This document shows positions 62,682-64,000 of a stretch of 64,000 nucleotides of DNA, piece after piece. The stretch comes from Tranquillimonas rosea (GTDB lineage: Bacteria; Pseudomonadota; Alphaproteobacteria; Rhodobacterales; Rhodobacteraceae). The stretch covers positions 159,718 to 223,717 of the forward strand of contig NZ_FOGU01000003.1 of assembly GCF_900111315.1 (NCBI RefSeq). The letters are read 5' to 3'. The position numbers were made by a program, and so were the translations under genes. The notes under the pieces were generated by a model, which was given only the letters and a program-made list of their open reading frames with translations, made no database searches and was not told the DNA's origin. How positions within the stretch are numbered: the first letter of the stretch is position 1; the number at the start of each line of letters is the position of its first letter.

Positions 62682-63380
62682 TCAGATCATGATTTCCGAC
62701 GCGCCGCCGTGATTGCCGGACCAGCGCAACGGGTCGGAGAGGAAGGCGTCGACCTCGGCCAGGACGGCCGGATCGAAGCGGTTCTCCTCCGAGCAGAGGG
62801 TGAAGACGTCCCGCCATGTGGCGAGGGAATGAAGCGTCAGGCCATGCTCGGCCAGCCGCGTGCGGGTCTGCGGGAAGATGTCGTACTGGAACAGCACCAG
62901 CGCGTGACCCACCTCGGCCCCTGCCCGGCGCAGCGCCTCGCAGAACCGGATCTTGCTGCCGCCGTCGGTCGTCAGGTCCTCGACCAGCAGCACGCGCTCG
63001 CCGTCCTTCAGCCGCCCCTCGACCTGCGCGGCGCGACCGAATCCCTTGGCCCGCTTGCGGACATACTGCATCGGCAGGCCCATCTCGGCGGCGATCCAGG
63101 CCGCGAAGGGGATGCCCGCCGTCTCGCCGCCCGCCACCGCGTCGAACCGCTGGAAGCCGGCGTCGCGCAGGACGGTCGCCACGGCGAAATCCATCAGCGC
63201 CGCGCGGATTCGCGGGTACGAGATGATGCGTCGGCAATCGATGTAGACAGGGCTGGCGATACCCGAGGTGAACATGAACGGCCGGTCCGCATCGAACCGG
63301 ACGGCGTCGATCTCGAGCAGCATCCGAGTCGTCTTGAGTGCGATCTCGTCGCGGTCGCCGAATGTGCTGGAAAAGGTCAT
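62682..63380 (-). CDS. pyrE: Orotate phosphoribosyltransferase
   Basis: 232 residues. It joins orotate and PRPP to form OMP in pyrimidine synthesis. The PRPP-binding motif RVLLVEDLTTDGGSK is near residue 128. The orotate-side segment MFTSGIASPVYIDCRRIISYPRIRAALMDF is near 36-65, and AVAGGETAGIPFAAWIAAEMGLPMQYVRKRAKGFG near 82-115. Its ATG overlaps the pyrC stop (ATGA). Confidence 0.96.
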   Translation of the reverse strand: MTFSSTFGDRDEIALKTTRMLLEIDAVRFDADRPFMFTSGIASPVYIDCRRIISYPRIRAALMDFAVATVLRDAGFQRFDAVAGGETAGIPFAAWIAAEMGLPMQYVRKRAKGFGRAAQVEGRLKDGERVLLVEDLTTDGGSKIRFCEALRRAGAEVGHALVLFQYDIFPQTRTRLAEHGLTLHSLATWRDVFTLCSEENRFDPAVLAEVDAFLSDPLRWSGNHGGASEIMI

Positions 63381-64000
63381 TCCAACGGCTCCGCGCGCCA
63401 GTGCACGTCGAAACCGGGATCGAATACCTCGACATCCATTCCCTCGGCCGACACGCGGGTCGGCAGGTCGACCGGTTCCTCCGAGCGGACGAGACGCGTG
63501 CGGGCCGTCGACGTCGGCAGGCCGTAGAAGTCCGGACCGTGGCCCGCCACGTAGTCGGGCAGCCGCTCGAGCGCGCGCTCCTGCTCGAAGATCTGCGCCA
63601 GGATGCCGAGCGCGACGGGCGCGGTGAAACAGCCCGCGCAGCCGCAGGCGGCCTCTTTCGTGTGGCGCGGATGGGGCGCGCTGTCGGTGCCGAGGAAGAA
63701 GCGCGGATCGCCCGACATGGCGGCGGCCCGCAATGCCAGCCGGTGACGCTCGCGCTTGAGCACCGGAAGACAGTAATTGTGCGGCCGGATGCCACCCGCA
63801 AGCAGCGCGTTGCGGTTCAGAGCAAGGTGCTGGACCGTCATCGTCGCCGCGATGTCGCCACCGCTGTCGCGGACGTAGTCGATCCCGTCGGCGGTGGTGA
63901 CATGCTCCATCACCACGCGCAGTTCCGGCAGGCGGCGGCGGAGCGGCGCCAGCACGCGCTCGACGAAGACGGCCTCGCGGTCGAAAATGTCGATCTCGGC
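63377..64000 (-). CDS. pyrC: Dihydroorotase, class II (E. coli type), partial
   Basis: C-terminal part, open to the window edge; the true start lies beyond 64000. About 208 codons are visible. VVMEHVTTADG near the left part of the visible chain holds one metal-site His, TVQHLALNRN another, and GTDSAPHPRHTKEAACGCAGCF carries the catalytic Asp and the DSAPH motif that the PyrX at 27438 lacks. It converts carbamoyl aspartate to dihydroorotate. It overlaps pyrE by four bases. This is most likely the active dihydroorotase of the cell. Confidence 0.95.
   Translation of the reverse strand, partial: AEIDIFDREAVFVERVLAPLRRRLPELRVVMEHVTTADGIDYVRDSGGDIAATMTVQHLALNRNALLAGGIRPHNYCLPVLKRERHRLALRAAAMSGDPRFFLGTDSAPHPRHTKEAACGCAGCFTAPVALGILAQIFEQERALERLPDYVAGHGPDFYGLPTSTARTRLVRSEEPVDLPTRVSAEGMDVEVFDPGFDVHWRAEPLE

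Overview
The window is high-G+C DNA with dense, often overlapping genes (many ATGA or GTGA junctions). It looks like a chromosomal segment of an alphaproteobacterium of the Rhodobacterales (Roseobacter/Rhodobacter type). This rests on protein families and gene order: the sucC-sucD-sucA-sucB-lpd run, the uvrC-pgsA-moaD-moaE block, the opgG-opgI-opgH-opgC operon, DUF1523 and TIGR02300 proteins, and a plant/alphaproteobacterial type GshA. No phage, plasmid, transposase, rRNA or CRISPR array is visible. One tRNA gene, tRNA-Ala(GGC), is present. This is core-genome sequence rather than an accessory island.

Layout. 1-1.4 kb: a membrane-anchored coiled-coil protein (cut by the window edge), divergent from the suc operon, with a palindromic operator-like site between them. 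1.4-11.9 kb: the TCA-cycle operon for succinyl-CoA synthetase and the 2-oxoglutarate dehydrogenase complex, with small membrane or envelope genes inserted between the enzyme genes. 12-14 kb: GntR regulator, YgjP-type metallopeptidase, TIGR02300 protein, tRNA-Ala. 14.2-19.5 kb: degenerate Tat-exported multicopper oxidase, rpe-glycerate kinase pair, DUF1523 and other membrane proteins, P1-type peptidase. 19.5-25.8 kb: RND pump and adaptor, MoaB, uracil-DNA glycosylase. 25.9-29.6 kb: pyrB, a small membrane protein, a dihydroorotase-like protein without its zinc ligands (PyrX type), plsY. 29.6-36.4 kb: gshA, small proteins, rsmE, ubiA, an OmpA-family protein and its coiled-coil neighbour. 36.4-45.9 kb: a long minus-strand run with moaE, moaD, pgsA, a phytase-like esterase, uvrC, an SDR, a Ca2+/cation antiporter, a 55-residue zinc-ribbon protein, an S49 peptidase and an ABC-2 exporter. 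46.1-47.1 kb: a divergent, atypical antiporter homologue. 47.3-52.1 kb: osmoregulated periplasmic glucan operon. 52.3-59.2 kb: a sugar ABC transporter/catabolic operon with a divergent LacI regulator and a matching operator. 59.3-64 kb: UvrD-like helicase, DUF808 protein, and the pyrC-pyrE operon with the catalytic dihydroorotase (cut by the window edge).

How genes fit together. SucCD, SucA, SucB and Lpd make up two consecutive TCA steps. PyrB, PyrX, PyrC and PyrE cover three steps of UMP synthesis: PyrX is probably structural (partner of PyrB) and the PyrC at the right edge catalytic. MoaB, MoaD and MoaE serve molybdopterin synthesis. OpgGIHC build and decorate periplasmic glucans.

Most unusual: (i) a dispersed element with three GTGCAC hexamers spaced exactly 11 bp apart, found just upstream of lpd and again in inverted orientation before the S49 peptidase gene; (ii) several recognisable enzymes or carriers that have lost hallmark residues (multicopper oxidase, PyrX, one of two CaCA antiporters, an Fe-S-less uracil-DNA glycosylase); (iii) small membrane genes wedged between TCA enzyme genes.
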